In this document: piece by piece, positions 8,653 to 19,379 of the stretch
How positions within the stretch are numbered: the stretch's first letter is position 1
How the letters are laid out: each line of letters begins with the position of its first letter
From: Asterella californica
Taxonomy: Eukaryota; Streptophyta; Marchantiopsida; Marchantiales; Aytoniaceae
DNA: 64,000 bases
Assembly: GCA_036924285.1 (NCBI GenBank)
Contig: JAYKYS010000023.1
Coordinates: forward strand, 1,054,001 to 1,118,000
Direction: 5' to 3'
The notes under the pieces: generated by a model
Database searches by the model: none
What the model saw: the letters and a program-made list of their open reading frames with translations, nothing else
Told to the model about the DNA's origin: nothing
Position numbers and translations under genes: made by a program

Positions 8653-10087
8653 ATGATCCATCACCACTTGAGGTTCAGGACTATCAACTTGAAGAACCAT
8701 TATGTCTTGATAGATCTTTGTTTGCTCAGGCCTTGTGTACAGCTCCACGTCTATCTTCTGGAGGTATGTCTAGGATGGTCTACAAGCACCTACTGGATTG
8801 TTTTCAGACAGACGACTCCTCTAGTGGTTTTATGAAGCTTTTTCAGATAGCGGCAACAGTAGCTCACAGACATATTCCTCATTATATAGCTCAGGTACTG
8901 GAGGTAGCTAGACTTTTGGCTATGATGAAGGATGACGGAGAGATTCGATCAATAGTCATATCATTCTTCGAAATACTTTTCAAGATCATCTTTGTCCACA
9001 TCAGTTTGAAGTTGCGACACCTGGAGGTTGTGAGACTATGTCCTTTGGTATTAAGGCTCTCTTGGACATCCATCTTGATTGGATTGTTCTACAGGTGGAC
9101 GTGAAAAATGTCTTTAATAGTGTTTCATGTGCTTCCATCTTTAGAGAGCTCATGGTTGGTGGTGGATCTCCACGAGTATCGTTCTCTTCGTGTGATCGTT
9201 CTATGGTTCTTCCTCTTCTCTTTATTACAAGCACGGTCCTTCGATCGAAAGATGACAGTCATCGACTCTGCTGCATGTACTTGTCAAGAAGACCTTTTGG
9301 GTGGACCTCTCTTTGCCTTAGCTCAATATAGAGTTCTCTTGGCCATCGCCTTGGTTGCTCCACGTTGTGTCTTTTCATCTCTAGCTGATGACGCACATAT
9401 CATAGGTCCGGCAGACCAACTCTGATATCTTTTATCACCTAGTCTCTCAATTGACTTTGGTAGCATTGTGAGTGAAGGTGTCAAAGTGCAGGGCTTGGTC
9501 TCTCATAGGTATTCCGTCAAACTTCTAACTCTTAGAGAGATTTGTTACACCTAGAGATGATTTACGTATCCTCGGAGTATTGGTGGGTTCAAAGGACTTC
9601 GTCTTCCGATTCTTAGATATTGCTCTAGCGGATGACGTTTTGCATATTCAAGATCTCTCTAGGTTAGAGGACCCTCATGTACATTTGATATCTTTTTCTC
9701 TTCCATTCTATGTCGTTTGGGTTACTTACTCCACACAGTATCTCCATCTCTTATCTTCATCTCGCGCCTAAGAGAGTTTGATTGGAGGATCATAGGAATC
9801 TTTGACGACACCTTAGGACCGAGGACATTTGAGTGTGTGACAAGACCTCTCGCACGTAGACAGACGACATCATTGCTGATATCATGTGGCGAGGAGACTC
9901 CTCCTACAGCCTTTTGGGTAGTTGGGTCATCTCAACATCTTGGCACTGTTATCGTTTTCTCATGCGAGATAGACCTATTCTGGAGAGCTATGTGACGGAT
10001 GTGGAAGATGGTTCTTACCTACTACAGATGTGTCTCCATGAGACAAGAGATAGTTTGACTCTTGAGACACATGAGACACATATTTGA
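8653..10087 (+). pseudogene. Decayed non-LTR-type reverse transcriptase
   Basis: Pieces of one reverse transcriptase can be followed through several frames. They are a GGMSRMVYKHLLDCF region (8745 on), ARLLAMMKDDGEIRSIVI (about 8905-8960), HQFEVATPGGCE (about 9000-9035), WIVLQVDVKNVFNSVS (about 9078-9125, with the first catalytic Asp), and a DLLGGPLFALAQYR stretch near 9290-9335. LADDAHIIGP follows at about 9381-9410, with the Asp pair in the catalytic position. Further pieces continue to about 9780. The motif order and the lack of nearby LTRs point to a LINE-like or related non-LTR element. At least three frame changes and many stops make it inactive. Exact clade not recognised. Confidence 0.7.
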
Positions 10088-10445
10088 TACGATATCTTAG
10101 CTATCGATGGATCTAGTGGATTACATTCTTATCTGACGAGACACCACTTCCAGCAAGTTCTTCATGTGCTCTTAGTTGATCATTCCATCTCACGGGATAC
10201 TGGAGCTTGACTCTGCTCTTGTTCGGACAAAGACGCAGACTCTTGATACATAGCTCGACTTTGCATTAGAGCGTTTCGACTCACACCGACTATTTTCTCT
10301 ACAACTATGAGGTTCTGTCTAAGCGTGGTCCAACTTGTTGCTTCGACACTATCCACCTGCGAGTGAGGACATCTCGGATTGACACTTTGCTGACTGTCCT
10401 CACGGTGGAATACGGATAGCTACTCTTGATGTCATTAAGGACGTT

Positions 10446-10850
10446 ATGTTTACTATGGCACAGGAGAGCAGTTACATGACACGGAGCGAACGTTGGTATG
10501 CCCTTCAGACGGAAGGGTCAGTTAGAGCTGACATGTACATGATGAGAGAGGATCAAGTCTCAATGACAGATGTGATTGTCATTGATCCGATAGAAGACTC
10601 GATGGTAACACATCGAGTCTTCTATCGGATCACGCATCCTTCAGGATGGACTGCAAGCATAACGATAAGTATAAGAGTAGGCAGGAGAGACCTCGTTTCA
10701 TCCCTTAGCCTTGGAGATATATGGATTGACAGCTCTGAAGTTTGACGTTCTTATTCAAGATTGTTCCAGAGCCTACCATGAGAGACGCCAGGGATATCAT
10801 TTTCTCTTTCTTTTTGCACTATGGTTTTTAGACAATGAATTTTCATTGCT
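10446..10850 (+). pseudogene. C-terminal domain of the non-LTR-type element, possibly nuclease-like
   Basis: One frame holds ADMYMMREDQVSMTDVIVIDP (about 10530-10590). A shifted frame continues as NDKYKSRQERPRFIPLALEIYG (about 10660-10725) and FDVLIQDCSRAYHERR. The pattern of an acidic residue after hydrophobic strands, followed by F-x-P-L-A-x-E, is reminiscent of PD-(D/E)XK-type nuclease folds found at the C-terminus of some non-LTR elements. That is inference only. It lies downstream of, and in the same orientation as, the reverse transcriptase, so I read both as one element. Frameshift between the two pieces. Confidence 0.4.
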
Positions 10851-10867
10851 CTGCATAGAGCTTTAGC

Positions 10868-11056
10868 AGGCATGGTCTAGAAAACAACAATTGTAATAGG
10901 CGATGCTACTTCATGTACACATGTTGTATGCAAGAGTTTTGATTTACCTCTGTATGATATTTTACAGGCACGGTCCAGAAGACAGCAATTGCAAGTACAT
11001 CTGTTGTATGCACGAGTTTTGATTTACCGCTGTGTGATATTTTAAGAAAGACATGC
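10868..11056 (+). repeat. Imperfect direct duplication at the 3' end of the non-LTR element
   Basis: Two neighbouring units share CAYGGTCYAGAA, TTGTATGCAMGAGTTTTGAT and TGTRTGATATTTTA. The first unit is about 10872-10970 and the second about 10970-11045; the second lacks an internal ~22 bp. The position suggests a duplicated 3' untranslated end. Confidence 0.6.
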
Positions 11057-11059
11057 CAC

Positions 11060-11447
11060 CTTAGAGCTACTAAGAGCGATGCTTAGCCCCACTCTTCCTC
11101 CCTTCGGTCCGTTGCAGTGGCACAATGTACAGTGAAGAAAAACCAGACGAGATTTACAACAGCACCTCGTAAGTGATAGTGAATACAGAAAGAGACTCTT
11201 ACAATCCACACTAGGACTACTACCAAAGCTATGTAAGTAGATAAACGAGATCTATATACTACAACAAGAAGAATACACGCTGAGATAAATATTCCTTCAG
11301 CATGTGCAATGACTATATCCAGAAAAACGAACATGAACTGAAAACGGCAAGACAAGTGAACGAGTAGAGAGGAACCTATTCTATGCACTACTAGACTAAA
11401 TAAAATACTGAGAATCACAATGAGTTGATAACTCTATTGACTTTCAC
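11060..11447 (-). repeat. Possible 3' LTR of the copia element
   Basis: On the minus strand a purine-rich tract (CGAGTGGGAGTG) just after the RNase H end is followed by TGAAAGTCAATAGAGTT, as expected for a polypurine tract and LTR start. No matching 5' LTR was found to the right of gag, so the call rests on position and the tract only. No gene is recognised here. Confidence 0.35.
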
Positions 11448-11603
11448 ACTCCCACTCGAACCGTGATAACTAAGATCGATGATAACCATACACTTTCTCA
11501 TCAGTTGAAAGTTCTGAACTGGTGTCGCTTTTGTGAAGATATCTGCAATCTGATGATTTGTGTTCATGTATTTTTGGTAGATCTCATCATTTTCAAACTT
11601 GGC

Positions 11604-12951
11604 TCAGATATAGTGATACTTAATATCAATATGTATAACGCATTTGTGAAACTCATGATTTTTAATCAGACGTATTGCCCTCTGATTATCAATCTTGAGT
11701 AAGGTAGCTGGCATTTGAACAAAGTTGACTCCCATCAGCAAACTCCTCAGCCACACGGCTTTTTTGCAAGCAGCACAAGCAGAAATATATTCTGCTTCAG
11801 TTGTAGATGTAGCCACGCATGTTTCTCAATCGCTCATCCAAGCAACTGGTCCTTCGTTCAACAAGAAAATGTATCCACTTCTGGATTTTTGTGAATCCAG
11901 ATCTGCTCCATAGTCTGCATCACAATACCCTTGAAGAACATTTTGTGATACACTGTCTCCAATTCTTCCGTAACAAAGTGCAAGATCTACTATATCTTTA
12001 AGGTACCGAAATACTGCTTGCCAATGATCGGAGTGTGGATCTGAATTGAATCTAGCTACCAGACTTACTGCGTGTGAGATATCAGGTCTAGTTCCGATCA
12101 TCGCAAACATTAGCGATCTTCCTGCCTCTTGGTATGGAACTTATACATGGATAGACTCTCTTTCAGCGTTACTCACATTGAGTCATGTACTTACATCTGC
12201 AGAAGTGGATACTGTATGTGCGTCTTTCTGACCAAATCTTTCTAGAATATTTAAAAACATATTTAGATTGACTAAGATAGAGTCTCTTATTAACTCTATC
12301 TCTATGAATCTGAATATCAGCGTAAAACTCAGCTTCTCTATACGTGATTTCTAGATTCTCTTGAAGATATGCTATCATCTCCTTTAATAAGATCAGATTA
12401 TCACTACATACTAGTCCATCTTCAACAAAAAATGTTGTAATGATCTTTGGGCTTTTTGCTTTAACATACAAGCAAGAGTCTGCAATAGTGGGTGTAAGGT
12501 TATACTTCACCAAGAACTGATGGAATTTCTTATTCCAAGTACGGCTAGCCTACTTCAAGCCATACAATGCCTTCTTCAAACAACAGACATCTCTTCTGCT
12601 CCTTTCTTCGTATCCAACTGGTTGCTCCATGTAAATTTTTTCTTGGAGGTCTCTGTTGAGAAAAGCAGTTTTTACATCAAACTGTATCATCTCCAAGTCT
12701 TCTGCTGCCACGATTGAAAGAACGGTACAAATAGATTCCAATTTCACCACCGGTCAAATTTCCTCGAAATCTACACCACGGACTTGAGAAAAACCTTTGG
12801 CGACAAGCCTGGCTTTATACTTGTCTACCTTCCCAGTTGGTTTCAATTTAGTCTTGAAAACCCAACGATATTTTACTGCACGGCGGCCGGGTGATAACGG
12901 GCATAAACTCCATGTGTCATTTTTTACCAAGGCTACGTGTTCCTCTTCCAT
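11604..12951 (-). pseudogene. Ty1/copia reverse transcriptase and RNase H, decayed
   Basis: On the minus strand the fragments read in order: WVFKTKLKPTGKVDKYKARL (12951 end), the palm motif MIQFDVKTAFLNRDL, ALYGLK, then FFVEDGLV in place of the usual YVDD box, then KRLYLSQSKYV. RNase H follows with GTRPDISHAVSLVARF, YCDADYGADLDSQKSRSGYIF and STTEAEYISACAACKKAVWL. Frameshifts separate the pieces. The catalytic box change (second-to-last Asp to Glu) and the breaks indicate a dead copy. Order integrase-before-RT identifies copia, not gypsy. Confidence 0.9.
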
Positions 12952-13162
12952 GGCTGCACTGAACCTAGGATCTTGGCACGCATCTTCAAAGCGAACGAGA
13001 TCCTCAACTGAACTTGTGGTTATCTCTAAAGCTGTGCTAAACCAAGCATTAGAGATCTTTTGTGCATCATACTCTCACTCTCCATATCGTTGTGGCTTTC
13101 TCCTCTCCGTTCTGAGACTTCTTCGGTGTGATTCTCCTCTCATTGGATTGTCAAGCTCTTGA

Positions 13163-14474
13163 CTATTCTGTCCTTGACTTATTCCATTTTGGCATCGGAG
13201 CTTGACTTACATCTGAAATAGGATCAGAATTGGTTGTCGTCTCCTCATGATCAGTAACATGTACATCATGTGTTTGCTGACTAGAAATATCAGCCTCATT
13301 GCTGCTTGTGATGTCAGAGTCTCCCGGTAACCCATGTTCTAGAGAAATACTTTCTGCCTGATTAGTAGCAATCACTGGCACCACCAAATCTTCATCGTTC
13401 TTAATCCTGAAGTCATCAGACTTACTATTGGATGAAGATATAAGTTTCTTCCGAAGTTGATCCGGTACTAGGACAAAAGCGTCACACCCAAACATATGAA
13501 GGTGAGAAACTACAAGATTTCTCCTTTTCAAATGCTCAAAATGAGTACACACACCTCTCGTACCTCTTTAGGAGTTCGATTGAGAACATAAACAGCTGTA
13601 TTTACAGCTTCGGCCTAGAGTCTCAACGGGAGTTGTGCTGCAGTCAACATGCATCGAACACTTTTCATGATGATATGATTGTCACGAACTCGTCCATTCT
13701 GCTCAGGTGAATACGACGCTGTAACTTCAGGCTTAACTCCAACATCTTCCAAATAAGCCGCAAAGAGCTTATTCACGAATTCACCGCCTTAATCTGTTCT
13801 CAAAACATGTACAGTTGTTCCAACATCTCTTAAGATCTGTTTTCTCCATCTTCTTGTAACACAAAATATATCTGTTTTGTGGCAACAAAATAAACAAAAT
13901 GATATCCACTGAAATCATCTTTGAACAAGATGAAATATCTGACACCTCCCACTGAGTTAACACTCATTGGTCCACACAAGTCGGCATGTAGAAATTCTTC
14001 GGGACGTATTGCACGTTCTCGTACTATTACTGTAGGGAACGATCGTCGATGCTACTTCCTCACAGTACATGCTTCACAAAAAAGGTCATCAGGCTGAATA
14101 AAAGAATTTGGTAATCCTTCTACCATCTTCTTTGTCTTCATCCTTAAGATTGTCATGAGATTAATACGACCAAACCGGTAATACCAAAGAAGTATAGTAT
14201 CGTTCTTCCTCCTGCCATTGCTCGAAGTTACAGCATTCACATGACCGCTAGACAAAATTATCTTCATGTCTAGTCTATACAACTTTTTCTCTCGATGACC
14301 TCTCATCACTTGAACACCTTTGTCGTTAACAAAACTACATAAATTTTTGGTGTATAAGGTATTGATGCCTTTGTCTGCTGTCTGACCTCTAGAGAAAAGA
14401 TTTCTTCTCAATGAAGGTACAAAAAGAACATCGTGGAGCGTGCCATTGAATGTAACATCTCCAGCAAATGTCAT
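13163..14474 (-). pseudogene. Ty1/copia pre-integrase and integrase, decayed
   Basis: The minus-strand frame at 14052-14474 has the gag-pre-integrase pattern LLWYYRFGRINLMTILRMK followed by FCEACTVRK, the zinc-binding entry to integrase. The core (13560-14050) is broken by frameshifts, but its end can be followed as an NGRVR-type turn and a LNRTPKE-like segment. 13163-13552 carries LHMFGCDAFVLVPDQLRKK and an acidic Ser-rich linker to RT. It sits between gag and RT as expected for copia. Confidence 0.85.
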
Positions 14475-14619
14475 GATGAGGATATTATCAACGCCTTCAA
14501 CTCAGAGTTCATAATCATCTGCAACCTGTACTAGCCATGCTCTGGGTGGAAAAGATCTAAAAGTGCTAAACTATGATCTTTGAGCTATCATGTGTTCGCT
14601 AGCACCATACTGTAGACAA

Positions 14620-15294
14620 ACCACGTATGCATCTCAGTTTGAGATGACGATTCAATTGCAAATTGCTACACCGGTGGAGAGATTTGCTGTACTAGCCGAA
14701 GATTCACATGAAGTTCCTGTAGAACCTTTTTTTTACTTCTGCATTCTTTGGCCCAATGGCCACGCTTGCCATAGTTACGACAAGGATATTTCCGCTTCAA
14801 CTCATCGATCTTGATATTTCTGTACGACTTCTCAAATGGCGTGAGAATATTATGATTTTGACTCAACAGAGCTTGACTGTTATCAAGGGCAGCTGCTTCA
14901 TTGTTAGATGTAGATGTCTTCTTCCTTCAACAAGCACGTGGTGAGCTTTTCCAACGTTTGTTCGTCGGAGGGTACGTTATCCCACGCTGCAAGTACATTT
15001 CTGTATGTAGAAGACAAACTGCATATGATTTTAGTAATAACAGCAGAAGAAGACGTGGATCTCCGAAATCATTGAGTCGCTTGGCCAGTGCTTCTAATTC
15101 TGCTTAACTGTTGTAGGAGGATATGCTTGTTCTCCAAGACGTTCTGTTAAGTATGGATGTAGTGTGCTCATATTCTCTACATCAATTAGAGGATGATGTC
15201 TGGTTCGGACAAGAGAAGATAAATGCATAGTAGAATAAATTGAAAAAAGATATCGATTGTGCGACTGTGGACTACTGGTAGATGAGCTAGTCAC
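14620..15294 (-). pseudogene. Ty1/copia gag, decayed
   Basis: The minus-strand fragment 14666-14866 contains NIKIDELKRKYPCRNYGKRG followed by HWAKECRSKK, a nucleocapsid knuckle whose second cysteine is replaced by Tyr. Upstream pieces to 15294 (LTERLGEQAYPPTTVKQ) fit a gag helical domain in broken frames. It lies immediately upstream of the pre-integrase region. The missing zinc ligand would impair RNA binding. Confidence 0.7.
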
Positions 15295-15339
15295 AGACTG
15301 AGTTGGTGTGTGATGTACACCTCCGTCAACTCCTCCTCC

Positions 15340-15690
15340 TCTAGATCCTATTGAGCGGGAAGAGAAACGAGATCCGGACCAATGCTATTGCTTGAAGAAT
15401 GATTGAGGTCAGGGTCGACAAAAAAACCAAAGGCGGGAGGTGGAATAAAGAGGTAGAACAAATGGACCCAGAGGGAGAAGACTAACTCCCACTGAGAGAA
15501 TGGCAGAATCCGAAAGAGGAGGATGATGATGGAAGAAGTGCACATCATTTTGAATTGCATCCTCGGTGATAGCAGTGAGGGTGAGGTCGAGATGAAAGAG
15601 AGGGAGGGATGAAGTCGATGTGAGGAAAGATTCATCAAATATAACATCCAGAGAAACAAAAATATGACCGGTAAATTTGCACTGAAGACG
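15340..15690 (-). pseudogene. Second copia fragment: integrase-to-RT linker
   Basis: On the minus strand about 15690-15610 reads approximately LQCKFTGHIFVSLDVIFDES, the conserved post-integrase motif of copia elements (VSxDVxFDE). A Ser/Pro/His-rich low-complexity linker follows. Because it lies upstream of the gag of the neighbouring copia copy, it must come from another copy or a rearrangement. Confidence 0.55.
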
Positions 15691-16334
15691 CCATGCCTTG
15701 CTTTGACTACTATAACTAAGGAGGATCCTTGAGAATGACTATCTAGCTTGGAGCGTTGAGTCTCGCGAATGTTTACAAAAGTTGTGCAGGCAATAACTTG
15801 AAGATGTGAAATGGAGGGCTTGCGGCAATATCAGAGCTCAAAGGGAATAGTGGCCGGAATCGGGTCTTTTTCCATGCGAACTCTGCATACTGCAGTCATG
15901 GAACAAGACTTGAGATTATGGTTTCTTGTGTATGCATCTCGTCCAGGCCCATAAGCTTCCAGTTCCGTCCGCTGAGTTCCATATATGTACGAAGCTCTTG
16001 AGGTTTCAACATATTGGCTGACACTTGTTGCTCACGGCAAATGGCTGTAAGATTTAAAGGACAGTCTGATATTTACAGATCAAGAAACAGTCGGCCGGCA
16101 GACAAGTAAATGGTGACATATTACTGTCTGAAAGGGATGATGCTCACACTTCTTGCCGGGTCGATCGAAATGCACTTATATACAGTAAGAACTCCAGCAG
16201 CGCTAACTAGCACGCTTATGATTATCACTCTCAGACTCCTTTAATTTTCAGGCATTCTATCGACAAAATATTGACAAAGGCAACAAGTAGACAGGGACTT
16301 CCATGGCTCGCTCGGGACTGTGATCAGATCACCA
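15691..16334. other. Intergenic, nothing recognised
   Basis: There is no open frame of useful length and no clear repeat. It contains the 3' flank of the first paralogue. Presumably this is the 3' UTR followed by old transposon sequence. Confidence 0.4.
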
Positions 16335-17345
16335 TCATCCGCCAGGCACTCGAGAGGACTGTCGAGCTTTGAGCTCAGCCTGCAACGCTGTCATGAAATC
16401 GTAGAAGAATTTCTTGAAGGCACAGACCCGATAATCAGTACCCGACCCGAAGGTGAAGAAGAGACTGCTGGTCTGCTCTGCGGCGGAGGATATCGACAGA
16501 AGTAGAATCGTGGAAGGTGGTCTCCCCGGATACGATAGCAGTCCATTCAACGTGCTGTCCTTCGTCAGCACTCGAGGCACCGATGGAGTCGGACAGTTGT
16601 CCTTGCGCGTGAACAGACGGTCGATCGGAGTGTCTACGTTCTCCTTGAGCGTCATCACTGCGAACACCAGCGGGCTTGCAGCGTTGGCGATGTTGTGGGT
16701 CGCATCGGCGGTATTCAATCCGGCGTCGGCGTTCCTGAGACAGAAGGCGTAGGTCGCGTCCTGAGCTTTCTCCCCCTCGTTCCGGCGGCCGGGGGCGAAT
16801 GCATCGAGAATGTTGGTTTGCAGCATCTTCCTCGCCTCACTCACCACTTCTGGAGTGATCGAGCCTTTCGCTTGCTCTGACATGAAGCGGGTGTTGACAA
16901 TCTGGGCGACCGTGACGGCGATGGCTTCCTCAGACTCGTTTCTCGTCAACTGATCGGCCAGACCTTTCACATCCGCGTCTTGAAAGCCCTCACTGAGTCT
17001 CTCCACGATGAGATTTCTTCTCTCGTCGTAATGCGTGGACTCGCTTTTCGGCTCGAAGGCCAGAAACCATTTGTCGTGGCTCCTGTTGTGGAATCGAGTG
17101 GCCGAAAAGTACCATCGAACCCAAAAGGGAAGCTTCTCCGTGGGATAAGAGTGCAGTCGATCCACGTCCGGATTCCCAGCTATACTCAGAAGCTGTGCTG
17201 CATCTGTCACGACGACCACGTCGATGGGTACGAATGGCAGAGGCAGATCGATCCTAAGAGGTATGTTCTGTCTCAGGACGTACTTTTGTGTCACGTTCAC
17301 GACAGTACGAATGATTCCTATCGGTAGCGATACGATCACTCCCAT
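16335..17345 (-). CDS. Conserved hypothetical protein, paralogue 1 (weakly P450-like C-terminus)
   Basis: This is a single-exon frame of 336 residues, ATG at 17343-17345 in a good plant context (GCAAAAATGGG) and TGA stop. I do not recognise the family with certainty. The N-terminus (MGVIVSLPIG...) has no clear signal peptide. A conserved block PLRIDLPLPFVPIDVVVV (29-46) leads into TDAAQ, then VDRLH (61-65) and WYFSATRFHNRSHDKWFLAFEP (78-99). The C-terminus has VPRVLTKDSTLNGLL (256-270) and FTFGSGTDYRVCAF (297-310) with Cys308. That order is reminiscent of the end of cytochrome P450s, where a heme-ligating cysteine follows FGxG. However, spacing is off by two, no ExxR helix is evident and the protein is about 130 residues short. 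Function unknown; the P450 link is a hypothesis. Confidence 0.8.
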   Translation of the reverse strand: MGVIVSLPIGIIRTVVNVTQKYVLRQNIPLRIDLPLPFVPIDVVVVTDAAQLLSIAGNPDVDRLHSYPTEKLPFWVRWYFSATRFHNRSHDKWFLAFEPKSESTHYDERRNLIVERLSEGFQDADVKGLADQLTRNESEEAIAVTVAQIVNTRFMSEQAKGSITPEVVSEARKMLQTNILDAFAPGRRNEGEKAQDATYAFCLRNADAGLNTADATHNIANAASPLVFAVMTLKENVDTPIDRLFTRKDNCPTPSVPRVLTKDSTLNGLLSYPGRPPSTILLLSISSAAEQTSSLFFTFGSGTDYRVCAFKKFFYDFMTALQAELKARQSSRVPGG

Positions 17346-18170
17346 TTTTGCTTCCTCCAGATCTTTCGTCTTTCGTGCTTAATTTAACTCCTTGTCGCTG
17401 CAACTTCTTTTTCGAATCACGAGCTTGATTTCATCTCGAACTCAGATTAAACACAGAGAGACACGAAATCGAAAGAATATCAGTTTCTACAGGGCCTCAA
17501 AAGAGCTACTGGAATTTCTGTGCTCCATCGAGGGCCGAAAACTTTGAGAACTGACTTTTATGCCGACTCTCGTAGCGAGTTTCAGGAATTTCTTCCAATA
17601 GAACTCCGTCATGATGGGAAGGAGTGTGTCTCACGGCCCTTGCTGCAAGGGGTAGTAGGCACATATTTGTTGAACACGAGAAATCACATAGAGATGAAAT
17701 CTTTAGTCCTACTCGTGGGTGTCAATCCTGCAGGCATCTCACGTGACAGAAGAGGTGCAGGTGACATCATTTCTACGTTAAGCGTCCGAGAGTCCTCTTA
17801 CGGTTGCTCCCAAGTAGATCTCGCCCTTACTGCACTGAGATGACATTCAAAACATAAATCCCTCCCTTGTCATTAAACTGATAAACGTGCAAACGTGCAC
17901 ACTACTAAATGGGGAAATGATTCATCCCCAGCTGTGAGTACATGGCTTCGCCTTCGTTTTTCGCTGATCAGCCTTATTGTAAGGTCCAACGAGAAGAAAG
18001 GCGTCCTCGTAGAACTTGTGCTGACCAAGACTTTACAGTGGCTGCTCGTGACTCAGCACGTGACCTCTCATGTCTGCATGGTGCAGGAACAACTCCGCTT
18101 AATTGTTGGCCGCAGTGACGGAGTAACAAGTGGATCAAGTCTCCCACAGAGAGACTCTGTATGATCGACT
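17346..18170. other. Upstream region of paralogue 1
   Basis: The 5' flank of the gene reads leftward from here. No long open frame or transposon motif is visible, and no TATA box stands out. It presumably contains the promoter and 5' UTR of paralogue 1. Confidence 0.4.
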
Positions 18171-18990
18171 GCTCCGAACCTTACGAGTTCACATGCAAGA
18201 ATCCTGGGATTCGTCCCTACGAACTCTGCAAACACAAACTCTGCAAACACAAACTCTGCAACACTATTTCCATCATCAAACGGTGAAGACAGGGAGGGAT
18301 ACACTTTTAGATCAAAGGACTTTATTTTCCTTCGTCTTCTTTGTTACTATATAAGGCAGCAAGAACACAATTCATAGCACCACTCCAACAGGGGAGGAAA
18401 ACCTTCAAACAAGGAAGGAGACTCTCGCAGCCTTCACAAGAGGAAAAAGAAAGAACAGAGTATCATTAAAGAGACTTGCTTGGGGGCAGAGCCCCTTCTC
18501 AATATATAGAGAGTAAAAAGACTTTTGGGGTTGGTTCTCCGTAACATAGTTGTGTACAAAGTCTTACAAGACTTGTGCACAAAGTCTTACAAGACTTCAT
18601 GAGCTTGTCTTACTCCGCATTTCAACATTCTTCCAGTCCATGCTGTTCTATTCCTCTGTGCTAATTCTGGGTAGTAGCTCCGAACGTCACGAGTTCACAT
18701 GCAAGAATCCTGGGATTCCTCCCTACATCACAACCATCCTCGGCTCACGAGATAGGACTGATTCCGATCATGCTCCATTAATCGCGCTCCCTCCGAGAAA
18801 GGCTACGAACTCTTTAGAAAACACAAACTCTGCAACACTATTTCCATCATCATCAAACGGTGAAGACAGGGAGGGATACACTTTTCGGTCAAACGACTTT
18901 ATTTGCCTTGCTCTTCTTCCAATCCATGCTGTTCTATCCCTGGAGATTCCTCTGTCTCCTCTGTGCTAATTCTGGATAGTAGCTCCTTGC
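18171..18990. repeat. Two-copy local duplication between the paralogues
   Basis: A module containing GAGTTCACATGCAAGAATCC, then CTCTGCAACACTATTTCCAT, then GGTGAAGACAGGGAGGGATA occurs at 18185-18325 and again at 18687-18895. The second copy is longer by an insert of about 70 bp after the first motif. A second module (CCATGCTGTTCTAT ... GTGCTAATTCTGG) occurs at 18637-18672 and 18925-18976. A short tandem run of AACTCTGCAAACAC units is at 18226-18262. The rest of 18991-19379 shows no gene. Confidence 0.75.
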
Positions 18991-19379
18991 CTAGAATATG
19001 TACAACAAACTTTCGAGACTGGCGATCATCTGCACAAACTGCTCCGTTTTGTTTCGTTTCGTTTCGGCTCACACGAGCCACCGGCTTTTCTAACTCCCTC
19101 TGGGCACTGTATGTACAGATCGGTGCTCACAGAGAAAGAGGATCACAAAGTATAGAAGTTTTAACATACTTCTGGTGGTCACAGTGATCGACGCTCGCAG
19201 GATATGACCACCGAGTCACCAGCTGCTTTACCTAATCCGACTTTTCAACTCGGACTCCCATGGACAAAACTCAAGGTACGAGGATGATAGTCCTGAGGCT
19301 TCGAGGCAAAACAACCACCTGCTGCCGCTATTGCTACTGGCATGTAACAGTAGAGAGTATGATTAAGCTTGACCTTCTC

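Noticed and set aside
9717..9995. Possible membrane protein from hydrophobic frame
   Set aside because: The frame is part of the decayed reverse transcriptase, whose motifs continue before and after it.
11083..11418. Hydrophobic 111-codon frame on the minus strand
   Set aside because: It lies where the copia 3' LTR is expected and has no homologous motif. Chance frame.
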